NCBI GenBank assembly: GCA_030052745.1
Contig: JANBVO010000001.1
Coordinates: 2,344,834 to 2,408,833 of the forward strand
From: Pleurostoma richardsiae
Taxonomy: Eukaryota > Ascomycota > Sordariomycetes > Calosphaeriales > Pleurostomataceae
DNA: 64,000 nt
Direction: 5' to 3'
Positions 46,476-57,526 of this stretch are shown one piece after another; within the stretch, counting starts at the first letter, position 1, and each line of letters begins with the position of its first letter. Under the pieces are notes generated by a model, which saw only the letters and a program-made list of their open reading frames with translations, made no database searches and had not been told where the DNA came from. Both the position numbers and the translations under genes were made by a program.

Positions 46476-48272
46476 CTACGATCTCTTCCTCGCCTTCCCT
46501 CGCTGCACCCTTCTTTTCTTCTTTTTCTCCTCCTCCTCCTCCTTTATCGCCACCCTCAGCTTATCCATACAAGCCTGGTGGCCCCCCTTCTCAGCCAGCG
46601 CCAGAGGGCTGTGGCCGCTCTTGTCCAGCGCATCGACTGTCGCTCCTGCCTCCAGCAGCGCTTTCAGGGTATGGATATAGCCCTTCTTCGCTGCGATGTG
46701 CAGCGGCGTCCTGCCGTTTCGATCCTGCATATTGGTCGTTGCGCCCGCTGCTAGCAGCTTCTTCAGGGCGTGAATCTTGCCCTTCTCGGCTGCGACATGT
46801 AGCGGTGTCTTGCCATCTTTATCCTGGATATCAATCGTTGCCTCCGCTGTCACCAGCGCGTTGAGGATGAGAACATTGCCCGTCTCCGCTGCGATGTGCA
46901 ATGGCGTCCTGCAGCTCTCGTCGCAGGCATTGACGGCGCGACGGCGATGAGCGTCGGGCTTCGTGGCTAGATTGGCGAGCAGGGACTCGACGACTTCGAG
47001 ATGCCCGCCTTCCACGGCCAAGTACAACGGCGTCTTCTTGCTTTTGTCCCGTACATGGACCTTCGCCCCGGCTGCCAGCAGCGCGCCTAGAGTGCACACC
47101 TTGCCCCTCTCAGCTGTGACATGCAGCGGCGTCTTGCCGCTCTCATCGCGGGCGTTGACGACACTAGTGGCCGTCGAACTGAGCTGTGCAGCTAGCTCCG
47201 CTAGCAGGAACTCGGCCGCTTGGTGAAGCTCGCCATCTGCAATCTCAGCAGGCATGCCTTCCGCGGCCAGATGCAGCGGTGTGCGCCCATCCATACTGGT
47301 CGACTGCAGTAGTGCCCGCCACTTGCTATTCCCTGCGCCTTGGGCCCGCTGTTGCTTGACCCTCTGGGACTGCTTCCGTAACTCCTGCTGCCAGGCTCGG
47401 TCGTGTTGGTCTTCTGGCAACGCCGCTGCGGCGGTGAGGTGGTTCTTGATGGCAATGAGCACGTCCGGCTGGTTGTGGTAGGCAGCGACGTGCACGGCGT
47501 TCATTCGCAGGTTGCGGGTCACCTTGGTCGGATCGGCGCCCTGGCGCAGGAGCAGCTTGGTGAGGGGGGCACCTGGCACGTCGCACTCAGCCGCGATATA
47601 GAGCGCGGTGTGGCCGTCATGGTCGCGTTTGTCGACATAATCGCCGTTGCGGAGCAGCTGGCGCACGAAGTCGGGGGTGAAGTCGGGGATCTGGTCGTCA
47701 GGGATGGGCGGGTACCGCTTCTGTTGTAGCCCTATCTCGTGGCAGATCGCCCTGTAGATGTGAGTCAGTTCATTTCTCCAGAAGAAAAGCGAGTCGAGAA
47801 GCAAAAGCAAGTGGAAAGCAGCGACAGAGGGCAAGATGAAAGAGACGAAAGGCAGGAAGTCAGAGCGGATGGAGGCTTACGTGGTGATGTTCCCGTTGAC
47901 GCCCTGCAGCTCCTCCCGGTGGCACCTCAGCTTCTCAAATAGGCCGACGACCTCATCGGATGCAAACAGCGCCTGGCGCAGGCGCTCTATCGTCTCGTTC
48001 TGCAGCTTCTGGGCGGTCTTGTCAGCCTCTTCGAGCGTCTCAACGCAGTCACGGCACGCGTCTTCGAGCTGGGCCTCAAGCTCTGGGTCCAGCAGGCCGG
48101 ATTCCCAGAGCCGCTTGGCGATGGACTGAGACGATTCTAGCTGCTTGTACAGTGACCTGACGCTGCGAGAGAGCCTCTTGGCGTCTTTGGGCAGCTCCCT
48201 ACAGCGGGTATAGACGTCCCAGGCGTACTTGGCCGCGGACACCACGGGCGAGACAAAGTCTAGGAGTGGCAT
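46476..48272 (-). CDS. Helical N-terminal domain plus ankyrin-repeat protein (NLR-like, no NTPase)
   Basis: Two exons, 48272-47881 and 47751-46476, with a 129-nt GT-AG intron, give 555 residues. Residues 1-131 (starting MPLLDFVSPVVSAAKYAWDV) are all-helical and amphipathic, with the style of the fungal STAND/NOD-like receptor N-terminal (HeLo-like) domains. About nine ankyrin repeats follow from about residue 174 to 530, with clear units DGHTALYIAAE, DGRTPLHLAAEG, SGKTPLHVTAERG, KKTPLYLAVEGGHLEVVESLL, CRTPLHIAAETGN, DGKTPLHVAAEKGK, NGRTPLHIAAKKG and SGHSPLALAEKGG. The C-terminus is highly charged (EEEEEKKKKRR). No NACHT or NB-ARC P-loop lies between the two parts, unlike typical fungal NLRs. 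Likely role: protein-protein interaction, possibly in non-self recognition or cell-death signalling; this is inference from architecture. The last four to five repeats resemble one another closely, suggesting recent internal duplication. Confidence 0.88.
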
Positions 48273-48858
48273 AGTGTGGAGGGGTAGTCCCGAGGTTTCG
48301 GTTGCTGCAAATGGGGTTCGCTGTTGCTTGGAGGATGAATAGATTGAGGTAGGATGGGAATACTTTGGATCGCTCTGAGGAAGAATCCGACAAGTGTCAC
48401 AGGAGAGAAAAGATTCGTTCGTCACAGCGGAATGTGGTATTTGTCCAAGCTGTCTGGCATATGCCACCCCACGCGGGACAGTGTTTTCTATCGCGGGGTT
48501 GATGGTATATGGCAGCTTAGTTTCTAGGCGAGGTGCCGAGGTAGCAATGTGGCGCAGCACCTGAGCTGCGCATATGCCCAAGGTGAGGTGCTGAGATGAC
48601 GTCGATACGAATCCATGCATCTCTTGTGCCTGACACTTTGCAAACATATTCTTCTACCTTTTGTCCGCTTGCAGTCCAAAAGACAGGTGACAACTGTTGA
48701 CTGGGGCAGCTGCGTGAGCAGAACTGCGACGAAACCATTATATCCTAGGTAGGCATTAAGGAGAATGGATACCTTTAAACGCAATGCAACGCCAGAAACA
48801 GACTCGATGTCGGTCTGTTCTCCTCTCCTTACTCCAAACAAGAAACATCTATGGTGTC
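48273..48858. other. Short intergenic gap
   Basis: Promoter and leader of the ankyrin gene and 3' flank of the HAD phosphatase gene, both on the minus strand. No additional gene seen. Confidence 0.5.
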
Positions 48859-50055
48859 CTATAGAGACCCGTTGGCGGTCTTCTTCCTCTTCTCCGTCAG
48901 CGCGTTGGTGAACTCCAGCGTGACCACGCCGTCCTTGGCCTCCACCACCCTTACCGACTCCAGGTCCTTCACGATCCAGTCCGGCCCCGCCCCGGCGACC
49001 TGCTCCACCGTGTGGCTCGTCACCACGCCCAGGACCTTGCACCCGGCGGCCTTGCCGGACCTGATGCCCGCGGGGCTGTCCTCCAGCACCAGCACCTCGT
49101 ACCCCGCGCCCTCCAGTCCCAGCCGCTCCCGGCCCAGCAGGTAGCACTGCGGGTCGGGCTTGCCGTTGCCGACGGACTCGGCGGTGATGAGGTGCTCCGG
49201 GGTGGGCAGGCGCAGGCGCTCGAGCCAGCCGGTGACGAGGGGCAGGGTGCCGGAGGTGACGATGGCCCAGCGGGCGCCGGCGCGGATCACCTCGGCGAGC
49301 AGGGCCTTGGCGCCGGGGATCTCGACGGCGTCCTGGCCGTAGAGCTTGGGCAGGCGGGCCTCCATTTCCTTCACGTCTGTTGGTTTCTCCGTGTCAGTCT
49401 GGACTTTTTTTCCCTTCCTGTGCAGGGAGAGGAGGTTTGATTAGAGTTGATGAGGGATGCTCCACTTGGAACTTCAACAAACTCTCTCCCTTGTGTGCCT
49501 TGCAATCTTCATCCTCCTCCCTTCGCGAGACGGTTCCCACTGCGGGTTTCCACTCTCCGAGAGTACCGCACGTAATGCAAGGGGGGAAGGGGGGGAATCT
49601 TCAAAAGCACAGTGTGGCCGAAGGCATAGGGAAAAAAGGGGGAGAGGGGTGTCTCTTTAACACAAGCGCTTACATTCCCAGTTGGCGTGCTCAGGGGACA
49701 GGATCTTCAGTGTGTCTATGCTGCGGCGGCCGTGGGAGGTCTCGAGGATGACCGCCGCAGGGACTCCAATCTCGTCTCCTACTCTTTTGCGGCAATGGGT
49801 TAGAAACTGAAGAAAATAACTCTCTCACTTACTCGCTGCGCCACGGGTCCTCTCTGTGCCTCTCTACCAAGCCGAATCCTTCTCCTATATGGAGGAGAGC
49901 AGAAAGAGGGATAGGAGTGCTGGGTGCTGGTGTTCTTACGTTTCCCAGTGCTTGACTACTGCGTCCGTGGAGTCTATTACCGTGCCGTCCATGTCGAAGA
50001 GCAGCCCATGGAAGGAGACTCTTATGGGCGGAGCGGCAAACTCCATGTTCTCCAT
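48859..50055 (-). CDS. HAD-superfamily sugar/glycerol phosphate phosphatase
   Basis: Three exons, 50055-49940, 49783-49674 and 49376-48859, give 247 residues, close to yeast Gpp1/Dog1. HAD motif I is FDMDGTVIDST (nucleophile Asp21, acid/base Asp23). The cap region carries ILETSHGRRSIDTLKI, the usual block of this subfamily. Motif II is AIVTSGT, motif III Lys lies in NGKPDPQCYLLG and motif IV is VLEDSPAGI. The group dephosphorylates glycerol-3-phosphate, 2-deoxyglucose-6-phosphate or related small phosphates in the cytosol; the substrate cannot be set from sequence. Joins restore HWETVGDEIG and NWEYVKEMEARLP, which fixes both introns (156 and 297 nt; the second is long for this genome). The start is the ATG of MENMEF; a second ATG three codons later is equally possible. 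The leader holds a 23-base poly(G). Confidence 0.92.
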
Positions 50056-50767
50056 GTCTGCGTGAATTGCCTCGGTGGACGCTTGTGTCGTCTGAAGGGG
50101 ATCAAGCTATCGCAGCTGCTGAGGTTGAGGATTGGGGGGGGGGGGGGGGGGGGGGGAGGGTTTGTTAGAGTTGCGGGGTGAGGAGAGAGAGTAATGGTTG
50201 TCGATGTGTCCTTCCTCTGTGCTACGAGCTGAAGAAATATGATTGGGATCTTCGATGTAACCTCGTCTTTGAGTCTCGTGATAGAGATTCAGAGGGACAT
50301 GCAGCTCTTTATATAAATAGTTATTATGCGAAAAGTTGTTTGTGTCTGTGTTTGTTATTTCCAGTATTTTGCCATGTCGGAATGACCAAGATGGGAATGG
50401 GCGCCATACAGCCGAAGCAACGCCGGCACGGACTCGCAGAAGCCTCACCCACTGGAACCACAAGCCATCAACTCTGAATTTGGGCCAGTGAGCTGCTGTC
50501 TTTTAGTGCTCGTGCTTCCGTAAACGCAGTATAAGGTTAACTAATTAAAGAGAGTACCGAGGAGGGGCAAACAGGGCGGGGTTTCCATGTCGGGACAAGC
50601 GCAGCTCTTTTGGCCGGCAGAACACCAAGGCGGTGTAAAAATTTCTGGAGTTTGGGGGAATTTTGTGCCTCTGACCGATACTTCGCTTGAGAGAAAGTTG
50701 AGTTAGCAGCAGACAGACAAGAAGCAACTGCACATTCCGGTGCGACCACGACAGCTGCAAGGGCAAA
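50056..50767. promoter_or_regulatory. Divergent promoter of the HAD phosphatase and NUG1
   Basis: 712 bases between two start codons, containing the poly(G) tract at 50134-50156 and AT-rich sequence around 50310-50340 and 50530-50550. No separate gene seen. Confidence 0.5.
50134..50156 (+). repeat. Homopolymer of 23 guanines
   Basis: Uninterrupted G run on the plus strand (C run in the minus-strand transcript leader), starting 79 bases upstream of the HAD phosphatase ATG. Such tracts can form quadruplexes and vary in length by slippage; sequencing length error is also common here. Confidence 0.85.
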
Positions 50768-52515
50768 ATGGCGGGATCAATCAACAAGCCAAAGAGTAAG
50801 TTATTCATCCTCCTCTCATGATCGCTTTATGAGGCGCTTTATATTGTGTCGCACCAGTCAAACTGACCCTTGTCTGCGCAGAGCCCAAGTCCAAGCGGAC
50901 GCCTGTGCGACTACGGCACAAAATCGAGAAGAAGTCGGCCGCCAAGCAGCGCAAAGACCGGAAGCTCGCCAAGAAGAACCCGGAATGGCGGACAAAGCTA
51001 AAGAAGGATCCCGGCATCCCCAATCTGTTCCCCTACAAGGATAAGCTCCTGAAGGAGATCGAGGAGACCCGCGAGCGGAAGAAGGAGGAGGCCGCTCGGA
51101 GGAGAGAGCTGGCCAAGGCCGCCAAGACGGGCCAGAAGGAGGCTGAGGAGGGCAATGGAGCCGAGGAGGAGGTCTCCGACGATGCAGAGGAGGGCGAATC
51201 TGACGAGGACATGATGGAGGAGGACGACGACGTCGACGAGTCCAATCCTATGGCCGCCCTGCTGGCTAGCGCACGGAAAGCAGCCGAGGCCTACGAAAAG
51301 GAATTGGAGAGCGGGGACGAGATGGATGAGGACGATGTCTCGGGCGACGACTCAGAAGATGACGAAGACTCAGGCGCCGTCTCCGTTCCGGGCGGCGCGA
51401 CCTCTCGGAAGGCCTACGACAAGGTCTTCAAGCAAGTCGTCGAGCAGGCCGACGTGATCCTGTACGTGCTGGACGCTCGGGACCCGGAGGGCACCCGCTC
51501 GCGCGACGTTGAGCGCTCGGTGCTCGCGGCAGCGGGCGGCGGCAAGCGGCTCATCCTGGTCCTCAACAAGGTCGACCTGATTCCGCCTCCCGTGCTCAGG
51601 GGCTGGCTAGCGCACCTGCGGCGATCATTCCCGACCCTGCCCCTGCGTGCCTCAGGGCCGGCGCCCAACGCGCACACCTTCAACCACCGCGACCTGACGG
51701 TGCAGAGCACGTCGGCGGCGCTGTTCCGCGCGCTCAAGTCCTTCGCCGCCAGCCGCAACCTCAAGCGCGCCATCTCCGTCGGCGTCATCGGCTACCCCAA
51801 CGTCGGCAAGTCCTCCGTCATCAACGCCCTGCTGTCGCGCCTGGGCGGCCGGGGAGGGCAGCAGCGCTCCGCCTGCCCCGCCGGCGCCGAGGCGGGCGTC
51901 ACCACGTCGATCCGGCCCGTCAAGATCGACAGCAAGCTGACGCTCCTCGACTCCCCCGGCATCGTCTTCCCCTCCACCGACGCACCCGCCGCCGGCATGC
52001 CAGGCGGCTACTTCCCCAAGAACCCAACCGAGGCCCACGCGCATCTCGTCCTCCTAAACGCCGTGCCCCCCCGGCAGATCGACGACCCCGTCCCCGCCGT
52101 CTCCCTCCTTTTGCGCCGCCTCTCCGCCTCCCCCGACCTCATGGCCAAGCTGACCGCCGTCTACGGCCTGCCCGCGCTCATGCCCTCAGGCAGCGGCGAC
52201 GTCACGACCGACTTCCTGGTGCAGGTGGCGCGCAAGCGGGGCCGGCTGGGCCGCGGGGGCGTGCCGAACGTTAGCGCGGCGGCCATGACGGTCGTGACGG
52301 ACTGGCGGGACGGCAGGATCCAGGGCTGGGTCGACGCCCCGGTGCTGCCGGTCGCGGGTGTGGGTGCGGGTGCCGCGGTGCAGCAGCCCACCGACGAGGC
52401 ACCCGCGCCGGACCAGAAGGAGATCGTGACGGAGTGGGCGAAGGAGTTCAAGATCGAGGGCCTGTGGGGCGATGATGACGCCGAGGAGGCCGCGGAGGTG
52501 GAGATGCAGGGATAG
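50768..52515 (+). CDS. NUG1: Nucleolar GTPase Nug1 (circularly permuted, 60S biogenesis)
   Basis: Two exons, 50768-50795 and 50882-52515, with an 86-nt intron, give 553 residues (yeast Nug1 has 520). It is required for nuclear assembly and export of the large ribosomal subunit. The N-terminus is very basic (KKPKSKRTPVRLRHKIEKK, with KQRKDRKLAKK), as expected for nucleolar RNA binding, then an acidic low-complexity stretch at about residues 95-180. The GTPase order is permuted: G4 NKVD at residue 238, G1 GYPNVGKSS near 313, then switch sequence and G3 DSPG near 366. This order is diagnostic of the YlqF/Nug1 class. The 28-base first exon (MAGSINKPK) matches short first exons in relatives. It diverges from the HAD phosphatase gene. 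Confident. Confidence 0.96.
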
Positions 52516-55231
52516 GGAGGGTTGCCTTTGTTGGTGCCCCGGGGACTCGAATCTCTCCCACGCGTGTGGGCGAGTTAGATGTCCCGAAGGACCTTCGGGT
52601 TGCGACGATGGATGACGTCGCTATAGGAGGGTGGTTGCCTTGCTGTACTTCTTTGCTCATCCTGGCGTTTTCGGCGTGTGGACATAATGAGATATGGCAT
52701 CTCGGAAAATAAACTGATGGGAAGGGTTTAGAACTACCATGGTAAATAGACAAGACAACTTGCTATGACAGGATCGTGTATTCCGGAAGCTGTGAAGTGT
52801 TTCTGTTCTGTTCTGTACATGGTGAGGGACGCATCCCGTCTCTATCGTGGTCTGAGCTACGAGACGACCGTGGATCCGTGGACCGACGGCCAATATTTTA
52901 GCTGTCTATGTATCCTGTGCGTCTTCAACACCGTCATCATCCCTAGCAGGCACGGGGTCGCTCTACATGTCCACTCCTGAAGAAGATCATCCTACTCTAT
53001 CCCTGAGACCTGGAGGGTCGAAGGCGCCCTTCTCGGCTCTCCCAGGCTCCTGGTTTATCACCCGACATCCAAAGCCCACCTGAACATATAAGTTACGGCA
53101 TACAGCACCAACGAGACGAGTGACTAGGGGACCGGAGACTAGAGTGGGAGAAGAGACACAGCCTGAAGGGCTGGTGGTCAAGTTGCCATGTCAGCCTCCT
53201 TCTTGTAGGAAAGGGAGCCGGCCTGCGAATGGGAAGCTAACATACCTCAGCCTTGCACCCAGCCTACGAAGATATCGTAGATAACAATGCTACTAGTCCC
53301 GTCTTCAGCCTCAAGGCGTGTCTACAACCTTTCCTCGCAACACATCACGCAGTGTATAGGCAGATGGCCGTCTTAGAAAACGAGCCGAGTGCCAGCACGG
53401 TGACGAGTCTATCTGAGGCTCAAGACAGAGTTAAAACACCGTGTATATGATGAATTTATATAATCCGCTTCGGTCCCCCTTCCTCACCACCACCTATATT
53501 GTACGTCACCCAACACCGTACCGCGCCTCGCCTCCTTTTGTATTCCTGCCTCCCACCATAACCGGGTCCGACCTAACGGAAGGAAGATATGAGCAGAATA
53601 AGGGGAGGGTAGTAACAAAAAAATGGCGGAGGAAGAAGAGTAGGAGTGTGCGTGCGTCTGGGTTGCGAGAGCAAATTGGGGAAGCGGCGTGATAGCGGAG
53701 AGACGGGGAAGCCTGGGTGAAGCCCATTCGTTCCATGCCAAGGGCTGCATACCAGTCACCGACAATACTCCACGCCCCAGTAGTGGAATGTCGAAGAAGG
53801 AGTCCAGACAGAACAAGTAGGGTAATTGATCGCCGCACCGGCCCTCACCCAGTGGGAGAATGAACACCTCCGCAGCAAGAGCAGAGAAGGCCACCGATTC
53901 ACGAGGCAAGGGAGGCCCAAACGGACAAGGAACTCCTCCAATGCTACCTGTTACCCTGTTACAATCGCAAGAGCCATCATCACGAGAAAACTCAGTACAG
54001 TCCAGAGACCCAGGAGAAGTAGGGGAAAAAAAGGGACGGTTGGTTTCAAATTGGGAACAAAGAAGCGAAGCCGGGCAACGCGTCACGCCGATGAGCATAG
54101 GGCAGACATGGAACGGCCTGATACAGAACAAAGGAAAAACCCACAGGAACCGATCCCCTCCATAAGGGGGACAAGTAGCCGCCTTCCTCGATGCGAAAGA
54201 TCCACAAATACACATAGCCAAAGCAGAAACACCTGATGTCCTTCCTTATCCTTCCTGTCCCGGCTACAGAGAGCCAGGTATATCCGCCCGCCGCCCATTA
54301 TGCCGTATTCCAGAGGAGCCAGGCCAACATCGGCTGCGGCCTTCTCCTTGGACATCCAACCCGCAAATGGAAACCTTGAGACCGCCGCCTCCCACAGGAA
54401 TCAGCTGAAGCCTCCTAAATGATAAAGGAAGAAGGTTGATCTGTCGAGGACATCTCGTCGCTCCAAACCCAGTATCAAGCAAATGTCGAGGAAAAACCCC
54501 TCTGAAATGGGGAGGGAACCCGACGTGTGCGCATCTCGAGCCATGTCATATATTAGCTCGGATGTCGAAGAATGGAATGGTCGCGGTATGTCAAGGGGGA
54601 AACGGGGTTACGGCCGTGCCTCCCATCGAATGCGGCTCAATAGGCTAGCCGGGAGGACATGGTGATGCAATTCCGAGATAAGCAGTAGTCGAATTCGGTG
54701 GGCAGGATATCGTTGAGAATGATGAAACGAAGGTGGAGAGAAGACCGGATAGCCTAAGTAAAACACTCGCAAGAATCGAAGTGGTATCAACCTGTATATG
54801 CCTGCCGGGATGCTCGACAACGAAGCACTATAAAACATGTCGGCAACAACTGCGCGTCCCGTTGCCGCGGGTATATGGGAGGGTTCGGCCGTCATCAGAT
54901 AGAGTCGAGGTTCGCGTCATCGTGGCCGGGATTCAAGAGCAAAACTCGTATATGAAGGGAGGAGGAAGAAACAAGAGAGGACCTCTCGCTGATGCCAAAC
55001 AGAACGTCCTGCCAGAGCCCATTCTATCATTCTCGAGAAGATTGGGACAAGCCAGTTGTCGATGAGCACAGCTTATCCACCAAACGCAGCAGAAGCAGGG
55101 TGTACGTGACGGACGCAAAAGAACCGCGGAGCACCGGCGCCGACGGAGGATTAGAATCCGCCGTAGCCAGCATCCAGCGGCAATGGTCACGACGTATTCA
55201 AGCCTCCGAGATCTTGCCAATAAATCTTGTA
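52516..55231. other. 2.7 kb between convergent NUG1 and RSC7
   Basis: Apart from the candidate poly(A) signal after NUG1, I support nothing here. A 245-codon minus-strand frame at 53484-54221 has no domain and an odd composition (many Cys, Pro, Leu), and I rejected it. Some of the sequence near 55000 is probably RSC7's 3' untranslated region. Confidence 0.45.
52708..52713 (+). terminator. Candidate poly(A) signal AATAAA
   Basis: Canonical hexamer about 190 bases after the NUG1 stop, in AT-rich context. Fungal 3'-end signals are weakly conserved, so this is only suggestive. Confidence 0.4.
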
Positions 55232-57526
55232 TCACTGAGGCTGGTTGGCCCACCACTGTGACTGCTGCTGCCCGGACCAAGCCTGTGTGACGGCAGGAGC
55301 TGCTGCCGAGCCCTGCTGCATGTATTGCCGCGGGGTCTGGTGATCGTACGGAGCGTTCTGCGCAGGATACCCCTGCGTCATGCCTGGCATTCCCGAATAC
55401 GGCATGCCACCGGGCTGAACCTGGGCGCTATTGCTTGAATGACGCATCTGCGAGGCCGGGGTCTGTTGCGGGTGAGGCGACTGTTGCTGCTGTGTCGCGT
55501 GCGTGTAGCCGTACTGCTGGGGGGTCTGCGGCGTAGGGGGCCACATCTGGGTAGTCGGTTGATAGCCATACCCCTGAGTTGCACTGCCAGTCTGCGGCAT
55601 GGCGCTTGTTGACCCTGAAGACAAAGTTGGCGGTCTGGTTTGCTTTTGGCTGGGAGATTGGACCATACCTCTCATCGTTGAAGACTGGCTGATGGGGTGC
55701 TGGGCCTGGATCGGCGTCGAATACGGTGGCGCCGTCATCATCATCTGCGGGCTCTGATTCGGAAGCATGTTTGAGTGTTGCTGGATCCCTGAGGTAGTAG
55801 TGTGCGGAGACTGGGCCGTCGTCCGGCTCGTTGGGATGACCGGCTCAGTTGCGCCCACCGACGGCTGGCTGAGGCTCGTCGACGCTGGTTGCTCATGTGG
55901 CCTCCTCCACATGCTCTGCATGTAGTCGCTACGGATGTCTCGCTGCTGGTTAACCTGGCGGTTGAACTCGGCAGCATGGTGCGCCTGCGCATGCAACTCA
56001 GACAGCGGAGCGGGCTGTGTCCTGTCCTGGTACGCCGGGCCGGTGATTTCCTGGCGCGGGCCGGTCTTGAGGATGTTAGAGTAGTCACGGCTCCGGGTAT
56101 CTGTGTAGTCTGATCCAAGTGTTAATCCTGGCACTCTGGTCGAAGCCCCGGATGATGGCGCTCCAATCATACCTGGTTGAACAAGCTGAGGCTGCGGAGC
56201 GCCAGCGAACTGGGTCGGTGTATTGCTGTAGACGATCTCCCCGTGTGGTCCACCCAGGAGAGAGGAAGCGTTCTGTGCTTCGGCCGCTGCTGCAGCCTCC
56301 CTTGCCTTGGACGCGCCAGGTCGCTTCTCACCGGCTGGGTCGGCTTCTGTGAAACCTTGCTTTCGAGCCTTGGATTCCCAATAATCGTCACGGACGCGGC
56401 GGCCGTTGACGATGACACGACTCCCAAACTGGCGGAACATGCTGCGGGCCGTCACAATGGCGATCTGCCGGGACCGGTAAGAGAAGGGGAGGATTTCCTG
56501 GTTGACGAGGTCATCTTTCTCGACCTGGTTGGCGATGATTTTGAACAGAGACCTGTTCTTATTGAAAAGGAGGTACGAGTCTCGATATCCAAGCACCCTC
56601 GCGCATTCGGTGGCTAGCATGAACAGCTTGTCTCCGCGATTCGGGACGAGGAAAGTGCGGCACCTGTACTCCCGACCGCCTAACAGCTGGCCATTGGGCA
56701 TTACCTTCTTCTCTCCGGCCTCATCGATCTCCCTTGGTATGTACTCATCGCCGCCAGGGCCTAGCTGATCCGTGGTGTGGTCGCGCACAGTCGGGAGGGC
56801 CTTGAGCGTCGACTTTGTCGGCGTCGTCTTCGGAGGGGATGCCTGCGCCGGCGCATAGGCGGGCTGGGGAGCTGGAAGAGGCGCATTCTGGCTCTGAGGC
56901 GTTTGAGGTGGTAGTGTCTGCGGCATCGGCGGGATTGGCGCCTGGCTGGGAGTCTCGGAAAGACTTCCAGATGGTCTCGACTTCATCGGTCTTCCGCGTT
57001 TCCTCGGTTTCTGGTCACCTATTTGCGCGACGACGCCGTCAGCCTGTATCCCTCCTTCCGGTCGCACCGCCATGGATTGTAACAGGGATACGCGTAGACG
57101 GCGGGCATCGCACAGCTACACAAGATTGACCACGACATACCGTCATCTCCAGCTGAACCAGCCGGCAGCGATTCGTGATAATTGTCCGGCGAGCGACTTC
57201 GCTTGACGCCTCGGGAGCCCGGGTTCACTAGGTCTTATCGAGACAGAACATCAGCACCACGGATGACGGCAGACGGACGGTGGAAGCCATCTTCGCGTTG
57301 TTTCGAGAGGCGGGGAAATTGCGCGGCGTCAGCGCATTCCTCGGCGGTCGCAGCCGAGTCGAGGTCGACGATCGCGGGAATGGCGCGAAGCGGGCAGACG
57401 GGGGCAGGCAAGCAGCGCAGGGCATGGAAGGGGACTTTAAAAACGGTTTCCAGACTTACCGGAAGATGCAAGAGCTGCTGGATTGATTGTCGCACTATCA
57501 GCGCCGTTGGGCTGTGCGGAGTACAT
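55232..57526 (-). CDS. RSC7: Rsc7/Swp82-family chromatin remodelling subunit
   Basis: Three exons, 57526-57460, 57227-57141 and 57054-55232, give 658 residues. The first exon (67 nt) starts with an ATG and reads MYSAQPNGADSATINPAALA; the second reads VNPGSRGVKRSRSPDNYHES. Together they give a start like that of fungal Rsc7 proteins, and without them the gene would begin in mid-protein. An AT-hook-like core (KPRKRGRPMKSRP) lies near residue 70. The conserved Rsc7/Swp82 domain is at about 179-278: REYRCRTFLVPNRGDKLFML, GYRDSYLLFNKNRSL, GSRVIVNGRRVRDDYWE. The rest is Gln/Pro-rich low complexity. The protein is a subunit of the RSC or SWI/SNF nucleosome remodeller in the nucleus. Intron 1 (232 nt) has a GTAAGT donor; intron 2 (86 nt) must use an AAG acceptor to keep frame. 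The domain identity is sure; the 5' exons are good but inferred. Confidence 0.9.

Noticed and set aside
53484-54221. 245-codon minus-strand frame downstream of NUG1
   Set aside because: No domain, odd Cys/Pro/Leu composition, no splice or start context; probably untranslated or intergenic.
57073-57073. ATG at 57073 as the start of RSC7
   Set aside because: Two upstream exons give a start of the type seen in fungal Rsc7 proteins, with GTAAGT and GTATGT donors; the internal ATG would drop about 45 residues.
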